Shown here: positions 5,667-6,614 of the stretch, in pieces | Layout of the letters: every line of letters starts with the position of its first letter | How positions within the stretch are numbered: the stretch's first letter is position 1 | Origin: Bordetella parapertussis | GTDB lineage: Bacteria; Pseudomonadota; Gammaproteobacteria; Burkholderiales; Burkholderiaceae_B | NCBI GenBank assembly: GCA_945869355.1 | Contig: CAMBPA010000078.1 | Location: forward strand, 1-6,614 | Reading direction: 5' to 3' | DNA: 6,614 bases | Notes under the pieces: model-generated | The model's database searches: none | Told to the model about the DNA's origin: nothing | The model's input: the letters and a program-made list of their open reading frames with translations, nothing else | Made by a program: the position numbers and the translations under genes

Positions 5667-6614
5667 ATGCAACTTGTACAGACCCCGCGCGACGCACTGC
5701 TTAAGCCGCTTTCAACCGTAGCCGGTATTGTCGAGCGTCGGCACACTTTGCCGATTCTCGCCAATATTTTGCTGCGTAAAGAAGCCAATCGTGTTTCTTT
5801 CATCGCAACGGACCTAGAGGTTCAAATCACCACACACGCCGATTTTGGTGTTGGGGCTGAAACAGAATCCTTAACAGTCGCTGCACGCAAACTGGTTGAC
5901 ATTCTGCGCGCGTTGCCCGATACGGGCGACGTCAAGCTCTCAACCGCGAGCGGTAAGCTAGCCGTACAGTCAGGCAAGAGCCGCTTTTCGCTACAGACGT
6001 TGGCAGCCACAGAATTTCCTACGATGACACAGCCAACGCGCTGGGATGTATCGCTTACGTTGACACGCAAGACGCTTAAGCATTTGTTTAATATGGCGCA
6101 CTTCGCCATGGCACAGCAAGATATCCGTTATTACTTGAACGGGATGTTGCTGGTTTTCGAGCCCGGTCTCTTGCGTGTGGTTGCCACAGATGGGCACAGA
6201 CTTGCGCACAGCTCGACACCCGCTGAAGGAATCAGCGTTAAACATGAAGTCATTGTCCCGCGTAAAACCGTGTTGGAAATGCAGCGACTTCTCGACGATA
6301 GCGAGGAGCCCGTTACGATCGAGGTCGCCGCCGGGCAGATTCGCTTTTCGTTTGGACATGTCGAGTTAGTATCGAAATTAGTCGAGGGCAAGTTCCCTGA
6401 CTTTAATCGCGTGATCCCCACGAACTACACGCGCCATTTTGATGTGTCGCGCGAGGTCCTCCAAGGTTGCTTGCAGCGCGCCGCTATTTTGACAACGGAT
6501 AAATTTCGTAGCGTTCGCCTGCAGCTCGCGCAGCATGTGTTGAAGATTTCTTCGACAAACGCCGAGCAAGAAGAAGCGCAGGAAGAGATCGATATTGATT
6601 ATGGCCACGAGGCT
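5667..6614 (+). CDS. dnaN: DNA polymerase III subunit beta (sliding clamp), 3' end cut off
   Basis: DnaN forms the ring-shaped dimer that tethers DNA polymerase III and other clamp-binding proteins to DNA. The frame is open from the ATG at 5667 to the window end, giving 316 residues of an expected 365-370, so roughly 50 C-terminal residues, including the last part of the clamp-binding cleft, lie outside. Recognisable family segments are the N-terminal MQLVQTPRDALLKPLSTVAG, ERRHTLPILANILL (23-36), TDLEVQI (48-54), QDIRYYLNGMLL (151-162), VATDGHRLA (172-180), and EGKFPDFNRVIP (240-251). All belong to the typical three-domain clamp fold. It lies 3 bp after dnaA and is surely co-transcribed with it. 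Truncation is by the window edge only; no internal stop or frameshift is seen. Confidence 0.97.
   Translation, partial: MQLVQTPRDALLKPLSTVAGIVERRHTLPILANILLRKEANRVSFIATDLEVQITTHADFGVGAETESLTVAARKLVDILRALPDTGDVKLSTASGKLAVQSGKSRFSLQTLAATEFPTMTQPTRWDVSLTLTRKTLKHLFNMAHFAMAQQDIRYYLNGMLLVFEPGLLRVVATDGHRLAHSSTPAEGISVKHEVIVPRKTVLEMQRLLDDSEEPVTIEVAAGQIRFSFGHVELVSKLVEGKFPDFNRVIPTNYTRHFDVSREVLQGCLQRAAILTTDKFRSVRLQLAQHVLKISSTNAEQEEAQEEIDIDYGHEA

Noticed and set aside
5991..6359. A 122-codon minus-strand open frame antisense to dnaN
   Set aside because: It is antisense to conserved clamp motifs, including ATDGHRLA, and has no recognisable domain or context supporting a gene.
1..6614. Search for a novel system such as a mobile element, CRISPR array, toxin–antitoxin pair or defence genes
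   Set aside because: Nearly the whole window is accounted for by seven conserved housekeeping genes in their classical order. No terminal repeats, transposase motifs, spaced repeat arrays or unknown genes are visible.

Overview
This 6.6 kb window is the rpmH–dnaA region of a proteobacterial chromosome. Two transcription units diverge from a 177-bp AT-rich intergenic region (4071-4247). Protein character points to a betaproteobacterium of the Burkholderiales, most likely Alcaligenaceae-like: YidC begins MDIRRT and has a long Ala/Pro-rich linker, the probable RnpA N-terminus is MPRAT, and the DnaA is of proteobacterial type. This placement rests on remembered family sequences, not on a search. 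Base composition looks moderate (near 50% G+C by eye), lower than many members of that group.

Leftward unit (minus strand, read from 4070 down to 68): rpmH (ribosomal protein L34), rnpA (RNase P protein), yidD (membrane-insertion efficiency factor), yidC (membrane insertase) and mnmE (tRNA-modifying GTPase). This is the classical conserved order. rnpA and yidD overlap by an ATGA junction, mnmE starts 14 bp after yidC, and a terminator-like hairpin in the rpmH–rnpA gap could reduce read-through from the very highly expressed L34 gene. The unit combines translation and RNA maturation (L34, RNase P, tRNA U34 modification) with inner-membrane protein insertion (YidD, YidC).

Rightward unit (plus strand): dnaA (replication initiator) and, 3 bp after its stop, dnaN (DNA polymerase III sliding clamp), which is cut by the window end after 316 codons. 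The intergenic region holds one perfect DnaA box (4194-4202), predicted divergent promoters for rpmH and dnaA, and several short inverted and direct repeats around them. It could be part of oriC or simply an autoregulated dnaA promoter; one strict box is too few to decide.

All the genes are intact housekeeping genes apart from the truncated dnaN. I see no mobile element, CRISPR array, tRNA or rRNA gene, defence system or unknown gene. The only under-explained sequence is the small-scale architecture of the 177-bp divergent promoter region and the rpmH–rnpA hairpin.
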